A stretch of 64,000 bases of DNA from Brevibacterium sp. CCUG 69071 (GCF_021023135.1 NZ_PGFV01000001.1:372001-436000), one strand, 5' to 3'. Counted from the first letter of the stretch, positions 43,959 through 53,060 are shown. Notes: generated by a model from the letters alone, not told the origin. Made by a program: numbers and translations.

Positions 43959-46900
43959 TGCGGTTCACTGCCGATGACCTTGCGCGACTCACGGCCGCCG
44001 ATCCGGCCAAGGCATTCCCGCCCAGCCCGGAGCAGCGGATCATCATCGAGGCCGACCCGCAGCAGTCGATGAAGGTCACGGCAGGGGCTGGTTCCGGGAA
44101 GACCACGGTCATCTCCCAGCGCGTCGTCTGGCTGGTGGCCAACGACTATGTCGCTCCGGAGCAGATCCTGGGACTGACCTTCACCCGCAAGGCCGTCGGC
44201 GAGCTCGGCGGTCGGATCCGCGTTCTGCTCGCCCGCCTGCGCCATAACCTCGGGATGGCCACGGACCTGAGACTGCCGGGCCTGGACAATCCGACGGTAT
44301 CGACCTACAACTCCTATGCCGCCTCGATCGTCAGCGAGCACGGGGCGAGCATCGGCATCGAACCCGAGACCGTGCTCCTCGACGATGCCGCCGCACATAC
44401 GATCGCCGGGCAGATCATCGATGCGACTGCCCCGGGGGACATCCCCGGAAACTTCTCACGCGAGACGATGATCGCCGACATCATCGCTCTGGCCGGTGCG
44501 ATGAACGATCACGGACGCGACCTCGACGAGGTCACCGACTACCTCGAGCAGTGCCTTCAGGCACTGGTCTCGAGCAAGGGCAAACCCGTCGACCCCAGCG
44601 GTCGGCGGGCCAAACTCGAAGCCAAGATCAGGACGGCCCGACTGGCCGATTCCTATATGGCAGCGAAACGTCGCAATCTGGCCATGGACTTCTCCGATCA
44701 GGTTCGGTTCGCGCAGCGCATCATCGACGAGGTTCCGGCCGCGGCAGAGGCCGAACGCGCTCGGTGGTCGATCGTGCTGCTCGACGAGTTCCAGGACACT
44801 TCGGTCGCGCAGCTGGGACTGCTGCGCGACCTGTTCGCGACCACCGCAGTGACCGCGGTCGGTGACCCCCGACAGGCCATCTACGGGTGGCGCGGGGCCA
44901 GTGCGGACAATATGGACCGCTTCTCCACTGACTTCCGAGAGGTCGAATCGCTGACCCTGAGCACCAGCTGGCGCAACGACCGGGCCATCCTCGTCGCCGC
45001 GAATCGGATCGCAGCGGGTCTGACCGACAGCAGCGAGACACCGCTGTCCGCCCGGGACGGTGCCGGCGAGGGCGAAGTCAGCATCGACGTCAGCTCCGGG
45101 GCGCATGACCCTGACTATCTCAGCGTGGGACTCCGGTCGCTGACCGAATGGGTCGCCGAACTGCCCGCGGGCACCACGAAGGCTGTACTGTGTCGCAAGC
45201 GAGCCCACTTCGCCCCGGTGTCAGCGGCACTGGAGGCCGCCGGTTTCGCCGTCCACGTCCACGGCTCGTCCGGACTCCTCAACGATCCCTTCGTGGCTGA
45301 TCTGCGCGCGGTCCTGACCTCGGCGGTCGACCCGATGGCGGGGGACAGTCTGATGCGTCTGATCAGCGGACGGATGGGCGGCCTCGGTGCCAGCGACATC
45401 GCCGCCCTCAATTCCTTCACCCGTCGGCAGAGCGACCGTCGGCTCGCCGAGCTCGGTGCAGGACAGGGCGAGGTCGTCGCTGAGGCGATCGACCAGCCGA
45501 CCATCGTCGAAGGCCTCGACGAACTCATCGACGCAGCCTGGGCGATCGAGCAGGGAGCGAAGACGTCACGGGAGAGGAACCTCACCGTCGACCTTCGCGA
45601 ATCGGGTCTCAGCGACATCGCACGTGAACGGCTGACCGCATTGGCCAGGGCCCTGCGCGCGGTGCGTTCGGGCAGCGGCACCATCTCCTCGATCATCCGC
45701 CGGGCGATGACCGAGACCGGAATCGACTCCGACATCTGGGGCCTCAACGATGCCCTGCGCAGACTCCACAGGTCCTCGATCGACGCATTCCTGTCCGCCG
45801 CCAGCCAGTATTCGGCCACGGTCGATCGACCGTCGGTGCCCGGATTCCTCGAGTGGCTGAGCATCATGGAGGCACAGGATGCGCTGAGCGTCGCCGAGCC
45901 GAACGCCTCCGAGGATGCGATCAACATCATGACGGTGCATGCTTCCAAAGGTCTGGAGTTCGACGCTGTGGCCGTGCCGTCGCTCGTGGTCAAGGACTTT
46001 CCGACCGAACCACGGGACAAGGAAGGGTGGATGGAGCGCACCGCGCTGCCCTATCCGCTGCGAGGCGACCGTGACCATCTCGTCGACTTCGATCTGCGGG
46101 AGGCCGCATTCGATACCAAGAAGGCCCTCGACGAGTGGATCAACGAATTCATCCGTCCCAAGATCGCCGATGCCCACGAGGCCGAAGAGCGTCGCCTCGC
46201 CTATGTGGCGTTCACCCGTGCCAAACGGCATCTCTGGCTCGGCGCGGAGCTGATGGGATCGCGATCGACTCCCGACGAGCTCTCCCCATTCCTCACCGAG
46301 GCGGTTGAGGCGCTCGGCATGGACATCGAGATCCCCGAACCGGCGGAGGAATCCGAAGAGGACCGCATCGAGACGAGTCAGTGGCCGGTCCCGCGCACCC
46401 ACCAGGTCAGTGCGGCGCGACGGGCAGGGGAGTGGGTGCGGACGGCACCGGAGATCGAGCTTGCGGAATTGGCCGAGGTGCCCGGGACCGTGGGTCGCTA
46501 CGCCGCCCAGGCGATGCGGATCGGAAGTCGCCCGGGAATCGCCTCGGACGGCAGCGTCCCCGACCGATTGTCGGCGACGGCCCTCGTGTCGTGGCGGCGC
46601 GATCCGGAGGGCTTCCTCACTCAGACCCTGCGTCCGATTCCGAGTCCGCCGAGCCGGGCCGCGGAGATCGGCACGACCTTCCACTCCTGGGTCGAGCATC
46701 ACTTCGGGCAGGCGAGCATCGACGTCGAGGAGGACGAGCGCGTGCGTCCCATCGATCAGGTGACGATCGAGAGGCTGGAGGAGACGTTCCTGTCCTCAGA
46801 GTTCGCCGCCAGATCGGCCGATCACGTGGAGATGTCCTTCGAGCTCGTGCTCGGCCGCTTCCGGGTACCCGGGAAGATCGATGCGGTCTTCATCACCGAC

Positions 46901-47134
46901 GAGCACGCCGAGGTGGTCGACTGGAAGACCTCGAAGAAGCCCGCTGACGATGTGCTCGAGGTGATGAAGTGGCAGCTGGCGCTCTACCGCTTCGCAATCC
47001 AGCGCGCTCACCCCGAGATCAGCGAGGTCACCGGCACGTTCTACTTCGTCGGCAGCGACGAGATCGTCCGGTTCTCCGACCTGCCCGAGGAGGCGGAGAT
47101 CATCGCCTGGTTGGAGGCCAACGAGGCCGACTGA
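43958..47134 (+). CDS. adnB: AdnB-like subunit of the AdnAB helicase-nuclease
   Basis: A 1058-residue UvrD/Rep motor plus RecB-like nuclease. All ATPase motifs are intact: AGAGSGKTT, LTFTRKAVGE, LDEFQD, GDPRQAIYGWRGA and VAFTRAKRHLWLG. MTVHASKGLEFDAV marks the 2B/motif V region. The nuclease (about 880-1050) has GTTFHSWVEHHF, VPGKIDAVFI and EVVDWKTSKK. AdnB is the lead translocase of the heterodimer, and its intact motor fits AdnA's degenerate one. ATG 43958 overlaps the adnA stop by one base, giving tight stoichiometric coupling. Confidence 0.94.
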   Translation: MRFTADDLARLTAADPAKAFPPSPEQRIIIEADPQQSMKVTAGAGSGKTTVISQRVVWLVANDYVAPEQILGLTFTRKAVGELGGRIRVLLARLRHNLGMATDLRLPGLDNPTVSTYNSYAASIVSEHGASIGIEPETVLLDDAAAHTIAGQIIDATAPGDIPGNFSRETMIADIIALAGAMNDHGRDLDEVTDYLEQCLQALVSSKGKPVDPSGRRAKLEAKIRTARLADSYMAAKRRNLAMDFSDQVRFAQRIIDEVPAAAEAERARWSIVLLDEFQDTSVAQLGLLRDLFATTAVTAVGDPRQAIYGWRGASADNMDRFSTDFREVESLTLSTSWRNDRAILVAANRIAAGLTDSSETPLSARDGAGEGEVSIDVSSGAHDPDYLSVGLRSLTEWVAELPAGTTKAVLCRKRAHFAPVSAALEAAGFAVHVHGSSGLLNDPFVADLRAVLTSAVDPMAGDSLMRLISGRMGGLGASDIAALNSFTRRQSDRRLAELGAGQGEVVAEAIDQPTIVEGLDELIDAAWAIEQGAKTSRERNLTVDLRESGLSDIARERLTALARALRAVRSGSGTISSIIRRAMTETGIDSDIWGLNDALRRLHRSSIDAFLSAASQYSATVDRPSVPGFLEWLSIMEAQDALSVAEPNASEDAINIMTVHASKGLEFDAVAVPSLVVKDFPTEPRDKEGWMERTALPYPLRGDRDHLVDFDLREAAFDTKKALDEWINEFIRPKIADAHEAEERRLAYVAFTRAKRHLWLGAELMGSRSTPDELSPFLTEAVEALGMDIEIPEPAEESEEDRIETSQWPVPRTHQVSAARRAGEWVRTAPEIELAELAEVPGTVGRYAAQAMRIGSRPGIASDGSVPDRLSATALVSWRRDPEGFLTQTLRPIPSPPSRAAEIGTTFHSWVEHHFGQASIDVEEDERVRPIDQVTIERLEETFLSSEFAARSADHVEMSFELVLGRFRVPGKIDAVFITDEHAEVVDWKTSKKPADDVLEVMKWQLALYRFAIQRAHPEISEVTGTFYFVGSDEIVRFSDLPEEAEIIAWLEANEAD

Positions 47135-47161
47135 GCCGCCGTCAGACCGCACCGAGTCCCG

Positions 47162-48544
47162 TCAGGGACGCTCGATCCGTGCGGTGTCGTCGCCGTCCTC
47201 GTCGTCGACCGTGTCGTCATCGATCGATGCGGTGTCAGCACCGTCGGCTTCCGCCCTCGGGCGATCGGCATCGGTTTCACCGGCGGCGTCAGCAGTATCA
47301 CCGGAGCGGCCTTCACTGGTATCAACGGACAGGCCTGTGCCGGTTACAACGGAGCGGTCATCACCGGTATCAACGAAGCGGTCATCGCCGTCCTCGTCGG
47401 GGTTCACTGTGGCGGCGGCCCGGCCCGACTGGCCGTCTTCGGTGCGCGATACACGGGCCTGCGGACGGAATGAGTCCGGCTTCTCGGCTTCGGTGAGCGC
47501 AGCCTCGACGTTCGGTCCTGCCGATGTGCTCTGCGGCGGATCCTGGTTCGGCGACGCCTCAGGGGTCGGCGCCGACTCCTCGTGCGCTCCCGGCTGCGAG
47601 GAGTCGGCGAAGAGGATCTCGTTGAAGTTCGCCAGCAGGTCCGCAGCGTCCTGAATGGCCGCCTCATCGCCGGAATCGACGGCTTCGAGCAGCCAATCGA
47701 GGACGGCGAACTCGGCCAAGAGTTCGGCACGGTCGATGATGTGCTCGTCGGCTCGCGGCCGAGAGTTGCGGTATTCGTCGTAGAAGGTCTGCAACGCTGC
47801 CGGATCGATCAGCGCCGAGGCGGCAGCGAGATCGATAGCCGGATCGGAGACGCGCAGGCGTCCGAGCTCGGCCAAGGCGAGAACCCGCTCCTGGTCCGTG
47901 TAGACGCTCGACTCGTCGACGGAGCCGTGAATCGGGGTGGCCAGGAAATGCCAGAGGGCGACCTTCTCGAACTCTTCCTCCCAATGCTGAAGCAGAGAGG
48001 ACGGCACACGCCCCGTCCCGGCCGCCTGGTCGAGGCGTTCGAGAATGAGGAACTGCGATCGAGACGGATCTTCGACGGGGAAACCTGCCTCGGAGACAGG
48101 TTCGGGCGCCGCGGAATGCAGAGTCGCCAGCGCCTGTGCCAGAGAGCTGGCGCGCGCGATATCGGCGATCGGCTGGTCTCCGAGGGGTGCGCCGGGAAGC
48201 GGATCGGACAGTGTGATCGTCGTCGGCCCAGGGGTGTCGAAGTACTCGGGCTCGACCTCTGTGAGGGCGCGCAGACGCGGCCAGGCGAAGTCCGCATGGG
48301 GGTACATCACGTCATAGATGCGGGCTGCCTCGGCTGCCGAACCGGTATCGGCGGCGCGGTCGAGTCGCGTCTGCGCCGTCGCCACCAGCTGCTGCTTCTC
48401 ATCGTCGAGGAGCACCCTGATTCCGGCCCCCAGAGGAGGCAGTGACGTCCATTTCGTCGGGGCGAAGCCGTCGAGCATCGTCGACCCGATCGCTGCCAAC
48501 TTGAGTGCCTTGGTATCCACCCTGCCCAATCTACCTTCTGCCAT
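47162..48544 (-). CDS. Phosphotransferase-like (APH/MPH fold) protein with acidic repeat tail
   Basis: A 460-residue protein. Residues about 100-310 resemble the aminoglycoside/macrolide phosphotransferase family: the catalytic-loop-like HGSVDESSVYTDQERVLAL and RVSDPAIDLAA, where the Asp of D-P-x-x-D-L binds metal. The usual Brenner loop is reduced (H-G-S instead of H-x-D), so activity is uncertain. The last 140 residues are acidic and disordered, with four 8-residue repeats. I use ATG 48544; a GTG at 48520 in frame is also possible. It is convergent with adnB (27 bases) and divergent from nudC. Resistance function should not be assumed. Confidence 0.75.
   Translation of the reverse strand: MAEGRLGRVDTKALKLAAIGSTMLDGFAPTKWTSLPPLGAGIRVLLDDEKQQLVATAQTRLDRAADTGSAAEAARIYDVMYPHADFAWPRLRALTEVEPEYFDTPGPTTITLSDPLPGAPLGDQPIADIARASSLAQALATLHSAAPEPVSEAGFPVEDPSRSQFLILERLDQAAGTGRVPSSLLQHWEEEFEKVALWHFLATPIHGSVDESSVYTDQERVLALAELGRLRVSDPAIDLAAASALIDPAALQTFYDEYRNSRPRADEHIIDRAELLAEFAVLDWLLEAVDSGDEAAIQDAADLLANFNEILFADSSQPGAHEESAPTPEASPNQDPPQSTSAGPNVEAALTEAEKPDSFRPQARVSRTEDGQSGRAAATVNPDEDGDDRFVDTGDDRSVVTGTGLSVDTSEGRSGDTADAAGETDADRPRAEADGADTASIDDDTVDDEDGDDTARIERP
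47294..47389 (-). repeat. Four 24-bp tandem repeats coding an 8-residue motif
   Basis: Four consecutive 24-base units at 47294-47317, 47318-47341, 47342-47365 and 47366-47389. On the minus strand they encode GDDRFVDT, GDDRSVVT, GTGLSVDT and SEGRSGDT in the acidic tail of the phosphotransferase-like protein. Units stay in frame, so copy-number change would lengthen or shorten the tail without disruption. Confidence 0.88.
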
Positions 48545-48649
48545 GGGCAGACACACGGGATTGAGCCTCCGAGCGTGTCAGCGAATGCCGTGCCGAGGGC
48601 TCCGGCACCGGCGGACTTCGCGTCAGAACCCTGCGTTATCGTGGAGGGC

Positions 48650-49627
48650 ATGAAGCCGCTGCCACCTGTGACACCGATCAGTCTCGCCCGCCACGGAATC
48701 GACCGAGATCATCTCACCCGGGGGCAGGACGGAGATCTCGCCGAGGTGTGGGAGGCAGGGGCACACCCGGTCTTCGAACACCGCGGGGCGCTGCTCGTCG
48801 CCGCCGGCGGCCTGTTCTCCCCGGACCGCGAACTGGTCCCGACCGGACAGACCGAGATCTACCTCGGCTGCGACTCGGACGGCGACCGCTACATCGGCGT
48901 CTCGCTCGATGACGCAGGACGCAGCGAACTCGACTCGCATCTGGTCGCCTCCCGGGCCCGTGACGCCACCGACCTGCTCACCGCACCCGGCGGCGGCCTC
49001 GACAGTGCAGAGCCGACCTGGTTGCCCCTGCGACAGCTGGCCGAAGCACTCGACGACGTCGAGGTCTCCCTGGCCTGCGAACTCGTCGGGTTGGGCAATT
49101 GGCACCGCGCCCACCAGTTCTCCCCGCGGACGGGAACCCCGACCAGACCCATTCTCGGCGGCTGGGTCCGCGAGGACCCGGACACCGGCAGCCAGCATTT
49201 CCCCCGTACGGACCCGGCCGTCATCGTCGTCATCGTCAACACCGATGACGAGGGCACGGAACGAGTGCTGCTCGGCAACAACGTCGCGTGGGAATCCGAC
49301 CGGTATTCGCTGCTGGCCGGCTTCGTCGAGCCCGGCGAGACTCTCGAGCACGCCGTCACGCGGGAAGTCTACGAAGAAGCTCATCTCGAGGTGATCAACC
49401 CCCGCTATCTCGGATCGCAGCCGTGGCCGTTCCCCTGTTCCCTGATGCTCGGATTCTCGGCCGAAGCCCCCAGCCGTGAGTTCGCTGCGGACGAAGACGA
49501 GATCGCGTCCCTCAAATGGTTCACCCGGGACGAGCTCAACGCCGCCATAGAGAACGAGAGCGTTCGCGCTCCCGGGACGGTGTCGATCGCCGGGCAGCTG
49601 CTGGCCAATTGGCTGGACAACGTGTGA
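48650..49627 (+). CDS. nudC: NAD(+) diphosphatase NudC, lacking zinc-ribbon cysteines
   Basis: A 325-residue Nudix hydrolase that splits NADH to NMNH and AMP and may remove NAD caps from RNA. The Nudix box is intact (GFVEPGETLEHAVTREVYEE, residues 224-243) and the family-specific SQPWPFPCS is at 256-264. The zinc-ribbon region (residues 150-185) has no cysteine: the sequence reads WHRAHQFSPRTG and REDPDTGSQHFPRTD where C-x-x-C pairs are expected. The start at ATG 48650 has GGAGGG. Its stop overlaps the uvrD2 GTG start (GTGA), matching mycobacterial nudC-uvrD2. Confidence 0.93.
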   Translation: MKPLPPVTPISLARHGIDRDHLTRGQDGDLAEVWEAGAHPVFEHRGALLVAAGGLFSPDRELVPTGQTEIYLGCDSDGDRYIGVSLDDAGRSELDSHLVASRARDATDLLTAPGGGLDSAEPTWLPLRQLAEALDDVEVSLACELVGLGNWHRAHQFSPRTGTPTRPILGGWVREDPDTGSQHFPRTDPAVIVVIVNTDDEGTERVLLGNNVAWESDRYSLLAGFVEPGETLEHAVTREVYEEAHLEVINPRYLGSQPWPFPCSLMLGFSAEAPSREFAADEDEIASLKWFTRDELNAAIENESVRAPGTVSIAGQLLANWLDNV

Positions 49628-51663
49628 GCGCTGCGGCCCATGCCCTGCTCGATGCCCTCGATGAGGAGCAGCGAGACGTCGCCACCCATTTCGAGACCCC
49701 CGTCATCGTCCTGGCCGGGGCCGGAACCGGGAAGACCCGGGCGATGACACATCGGATCGCCTACGGCATCGCCACCGAGGTGTTTCCGCCCAATCATGTC
49801 CTCGCCCTCACCTTCACGGCGAAGGCCGCCGGCGAGATGCGGTCGCGACTGCGCACCCTGGGAGTCCCCGCTGTGCAGGCTCGCACCTTCCACTCGGCGG
49901 CGCTGCGTCAGCTGCGGTTCTTCTGGAACCGGTTCGCCGAAGGTGACTTCCCTCGCATCATCGAGAACAAGACCGGCATCATCGGCTCCGTGCTGCAGAG
50001 TCTCGGCCTCGAGACCAGTCGTGAGCTCAATCGCGATGTCGCCTCCGAGATCGAATTCGCCGCGGCCGGGCTGCTCGGAGTCGACGATTATGCGAGCAAG
50101 GCTGCCTCCCGTGACCTGCCCGGTGATCTGGGGGTCGAGGATATGGTTCGCATCTTCGAGGCCTACGGGGAGGCGAAGACGCGCGGCAGGCTGATGGACT
50201 TCGACGATGTTCTCCTCGTCCTCGACGGAGTCCTGGCCGAGCATCCCGAGATCGCCGCGGAGATCCGGGAGCAGTACCGCCATTTCGTCGTCGACGAGTT
50301 CCAGGACGTGTCTCCGCTCCAATACGATGTCCTCACTCGCTGGCTGGGTCCGCGTGACAATCTCTGCGTCGTCGGAGACCCGGCTCAGACGATCTATTCG
50401 TTCGCCGGTGCCGATGCGAGCCTGTTGGGTTCTCTGAGCAATGCGCTGCCGGGGGCCAGGACGATCCGCCTGGTCCGCAACTACCGCTCGTCACAGGCCA
50501 TTGTGTCGACGGCGAACAACCTGCTCCGGCACACCTCGAGGAGCGCTCTGACGCTGCGCTCGGACAACCCGCCCGGTCGACAGCCGTCGATGCGCGAATA
50601 CCCCACCGACGAGGCCGAAGCCGAGGGCGTGGTCAAAGCCATCGCAGCCGAGATCCACGCAGGCAGGCGACCACGGAAGATCGCGGTGCTCTTCAGGACC
50701 AATGGCCAGAGCCCCGCCTACGAGCAGGCCCTGGCGGCCGCCGGGATTCCGTATGTGCTGCGCGGAGGTGAGCGCTTCTTCGCTCGCAAAGAAGTCAAGG
50801 AGGCCGTGCTGCTGCTCAAGGCCGCGCGCGCCACCTCCGGGGGACGACCGCTGCCCGAGGTGGTGGCCGAGGTCCTCGGCTCGCTGGGCTTCACCCGACA
50901 GGCGCCGAGCGCAGGAGCCGGCCGACAGAAATGGGAGTCGCTCAAGGCGCTCGTCGACCTGGCGGAGGCACGACAGGCCGAGCAGGAGCTGCCGGTGCCG
51001 TTGGAGGCCTTCCTCGATGATCTGGCCGATCGTGCCGAGCATCAGTTTGCTCCCGACATCGAAGGCGTGACTCTGGCCTCCTTCCACGCGGCGAAGGGCC
51101 TCGAATGGGACAGCGTCCACCTGGTGGGTCTGAGCGAAGGTCTGCTTCCCATCAGCTATGCCCAGACTCCGCGCGCCATCGCCGAAGAACGCCGCCTCTT
51201 CTACGTCGCGGTGACCCGTGCCGGAACAGATCTGAGCCTGAGCTGGTCGCTCTCGCGTCACGAATCCAAGCAGCGTCCACGGAAGGCGTCACGGTTCCTC
51301 ACCGAACTCGGTCGGATCGATCACGGACAGGGATCAGACCGTCCCACCATCACCTCGGCGCAGCTGAACCGATGCCGTCACTGTGGGCGAGCTCTGGTCT
51401 CACAGATCGACCGAGCGCTCTTCCGCTGCTCGAACTGTCCGGCCGAGGTCGACCTCGAACTCCTCGACCGTCTGCGTCGCTGGCGAGCCCGAGTCGGTCT
51501 CGAACGCGGCCTTCCGCCCTACCTGGTGCTCACGGATGCTTCGATCTCCGTCATCGCCGAGATGAGACCTCGTGACATGCAGGCCCTGGCACGGGTGCCC
51601 GGGATCGGTGCGACGAAGCTCGAACTCTACGGAGCGGGGCTACTGAGCCTGCTGGTCGACTGA
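49624..51663 (+). CDS. uvrD2: DNA helicase UvrD2 (tetracysteine, HRDC)
   Basis: A 679-residue superfamily 1 helicase. Motifs include AGAGTGKTRAM, VDEFQD, GDPAQTIYSFAGAD, ASFHAAKGLEWDSV and YVAVTRAGTDL. After the motor comes a four-Cys motif (CRHCG and, 14 residues on, CSNC; nucleotides about 51370-51440) and a C-terminal HRDC domain (about residues 620-679). This layout is diagnostic of actinobacterial UvrD2, essential in mycobacteria. The GTG start at 49624 overlaps nudC by GTGA. The 3' end overlaps the convergent E1-like gene by 24 bases. Confidence 0.95.
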   Translation: MSAAAHALLDALDEEQRDVATHFETPVIVLAGAGTGKTRAMTHRIAYGIATEVFPPNHVLALTFTAKAAGEMRSRLRTLGVPAVQARTFHSAALRQLRFFWNRFAEGDFPRIIENKTGIIGSVLQSLGLETSRELNRDVASEIEFAAAGLLGVDDYASKAASRDLPGDLGVEDMVRIFEAYGEAKTRGRLMDFDDVLLVLDGVLAEHPEIAAEIREQYRHFVVDEFQDVSPLQYDVLTRWLGPRDNLCVVGDPAQTIYSFAGADASLLGSLSNALPGARTIRLVRNYRSSQAIVSTANNLLRHTSRSALTLRSDNPPGRQPSMREYPTDEAEAEGVVKAIAAEIHAGRRPRKIAVLFRTNGQSPAYEQALAAAGIPYVLRGGERFFARKEVKEAVLLLKAARATSGGRPLPEVVAEVLGSLGFTRQAPSAGAGRQKWESLKALVDLAEARQAEQELPVPLEAFLDDLADRAEHQFAPDIEGVTLASFHAAKGLEWDSVHLVGLSEGLLPISYAQTPRAIAEERRLFYVAVTRAGTDLSLSWSLSRHESKQRPRKASRFLTELGRIDHGQGSDRPTITSAQLNRCRHCGRALVSQIDRALFRCSNCPAEVDLELLDRLRRWRARVGLERGLPPYLVLTDASISVIAEMRPRDMQALARVPGIGATKLELYGAGLLSLLVD

Positions 51664-52542
51664 GTCGAAATGGGGAACGGGCACTCGGCAATGACAGGAC
51701 GGATGGAAGTCCAGGCCTTCATCGACCTCCGCACCGGTGGCCAATGAGATCAGTCTTCTCAATGGTTCGGTCTCGGCTCCGAGCAGGGCCTGGCGCAGCC
51801 TGAGCACGACATTGAGGCCTCCCACCACACGGGACAGCGGATCGGCGAGGCTCTCCCGGTCCGGCAGCGCCCGGAGGCGGGGAAACTGATCGAGCCATTC
51901 CTCGTCGACGTCGCGCCTGTGCAGGCACGTGCAGATCGTACAGGGCGTGCTTCCTGGTCGGATGAGTCCCGTGACTTCGACGGACTGCTCGCCGATGACG
52001 ACCTGGCAGTGAGCGATCTCGCGATCGGTCAGCCACATGGCGGTGTGGAGATCCGGAACCAGGTAGGAACTGGTGATGACGATGGGGTTGGTGAGCAGAT
52101 CGAGTTCCTCGACCCGTACGGCCGGTGACGTGGCGAAACCCGAGGCCGAGAGGTACTGCTCGGTGATCGACCGCAGAGGACCGATGGCCATCACCGGTCG
52201 TGAGGCGAGGAGTGCGGACACTCTGTCCGGGGACAGACCGAAGGTGCGTGCGGTCGACAGCAGCGGTGACCCTTTGGCCACGGTGGCCGCCTCGGCGTCC
52301 TCGGGAATGAGCACACCGGCCTCACCGAGGAGAGTGATGAGCGAACTGGCCCGGGAGAGATCGACGCCCAGATCTTGGGCCCGCGAATAGTACTGGGCCG
52401 ATCCGACGCCGAGGCGAAGGTCTTCGACGAGGCTGACGTCGGCAGGTAGCAGGCCATCGATGAGCACCGGGTCTTCGACGCCGAACTGCACACACGACGA
52501 TGATCTCCAGGTGATGGGAACACTGGGAAAGATCCTGAACAT
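51640..52542 (-). CDS. ThiF/E1-like protein with degenerate nucleotide site (Rv3196-like)
   Basis: A 300-residue protein resembling actinobacterial ThiF/cyclodehydratase-type E1 homologues: PGSTPCTICTCLHRRDVDEE, followed by DEEWLDQFP, and the C-terminal pair HPSCHCRVP. These cysteines would bind structural zinc. The Rossmann glycine loop expected before them is degenerate (PVMAIGPLRS instead of G-x-G-x-x-G), as are the adenylation residues, so it likely does not activate a substrate with ATP. ATG 52542 gives a length close to Rv3196 (299). It lies next to uvrD2 across actinobacteria, reason unknown. No RiPP precursor or tailoring gene is nearby. Confidence 0.72.
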   Translation of the reverse strand: MFRIFPSVPITWRSSSCVQFGVEDPVLIDGLLPADVSLVEDLRLGVGSAQYYSRAQDLGVDLSRASSLITLLGEAGVLIPEDAEAATVAKGSPLLSTARTFGLSPDRVSALLASRPVMAIGPLRSITEQYLSASGFATSPAVRVEELDLLTNPIVITSSYLVPDLHTAMWLTDREIAHCQVVIGEQSVEVTGLIRPGSTPCTICTCLHRRDVDEEWLDQFPRLRALPDRESLADPLSRVVGGLNVVLRLRQALLGAETEPLRRLISLATGAEVDEGLDFHPSCHCRVPVPHFDSVDQQAQ

Positions 52543-52619
52543 GCTGGCCCCTTGGTTCGAACGGTCCGGACTTCCACGGTAGTGAAAGGAGCACGGATCC
52601 GCCACGGGACGTTCGAAGC

Positions 52620-52968
52620 TGTGGAAAAGCTTGTGGAAAACGGTTGAGGACAGGCCGGAAAATGTGTTCCGACATGCCCTCAACCGCATTGTGCCCCAGG
52701 CGCTCGCGGGGACCCGTGCGGCTTCCCCTTCCGCACGCATCTCCGGGTTTTCCGGGGTCAGACATAGAACCTATTCTGCATTTGCGGCCCCGTCAATGCC
52801 GGGTCATGCACAGGCACGTCAACAGCGTGTGGATAAGTTGTGGAAATCGCCGAGGGGCTTGTGGAGGAAAGGTGCCTTGGGTGGTCGGCAATCGGACGAG
52901 GTGGTGCGCGAAATCGTAGGTCACTTCTGTTCCGGCGCTGTCTGATCATACGAATCGGCTGTGGACAG
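52620..52968 (+). other. Cluster of six TGTGGA elements, one a perfect DnaA-box sequence
   Basis: In the 518-base gap 52543-53060, TGTGGAAAA occurs at 52620 and 52632, TGTGGATAA at 52828, TGTGGAAAT at 52839, TGTGGAGGA at 52860 and TGTGGACAG at 52960, all on the same strand. TGTGGATAA is the reverse complement of TTATCCACA, the E. coli consensus DnaA box; TTGTCCACA is the actinobacterial preference. I find no gene in the gap, nor a WhiB7-like frame (mycobacteria keep whiB7 in this neighbourhood). Binding is inferred from sequence only. Confidence 0.5.
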
Positions 52969-53060
52969 CGGAGAGGAGAGGCTCGATCGGCGATACTCAG
53001 GAAACTCACAACAATGCCGAGCGGATTTCCTGAGTCAGTGCCTGTTCCTATGATGGGGAG

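Noticed and set aside
47162..48544. Aminoglycoside or macrolide resistance kinase
   Set aside because: Only fold-level similarity; the catalytic loop is atypical and the gene sits among conserved DNA-repair genes with no mobile context.
51640..52542. RiPP (thiazole/oxazole) biosynthetic cluster around the cyclodehydratase-like protein
   Set aside because: No precursor peptide, YcaO, dehydrogenase or transporter gene nearby, and the nucleotide loop is degenerate.
52543..53060. Replication origin or whiB7 gene in the TGTGGA-rich gap
   Set aside because: No dnaA, dnaN, AT-rich unwinding region or parAB genes are near, and no frame with the four WhiB cysteines is present. Only the element cluster is reported.
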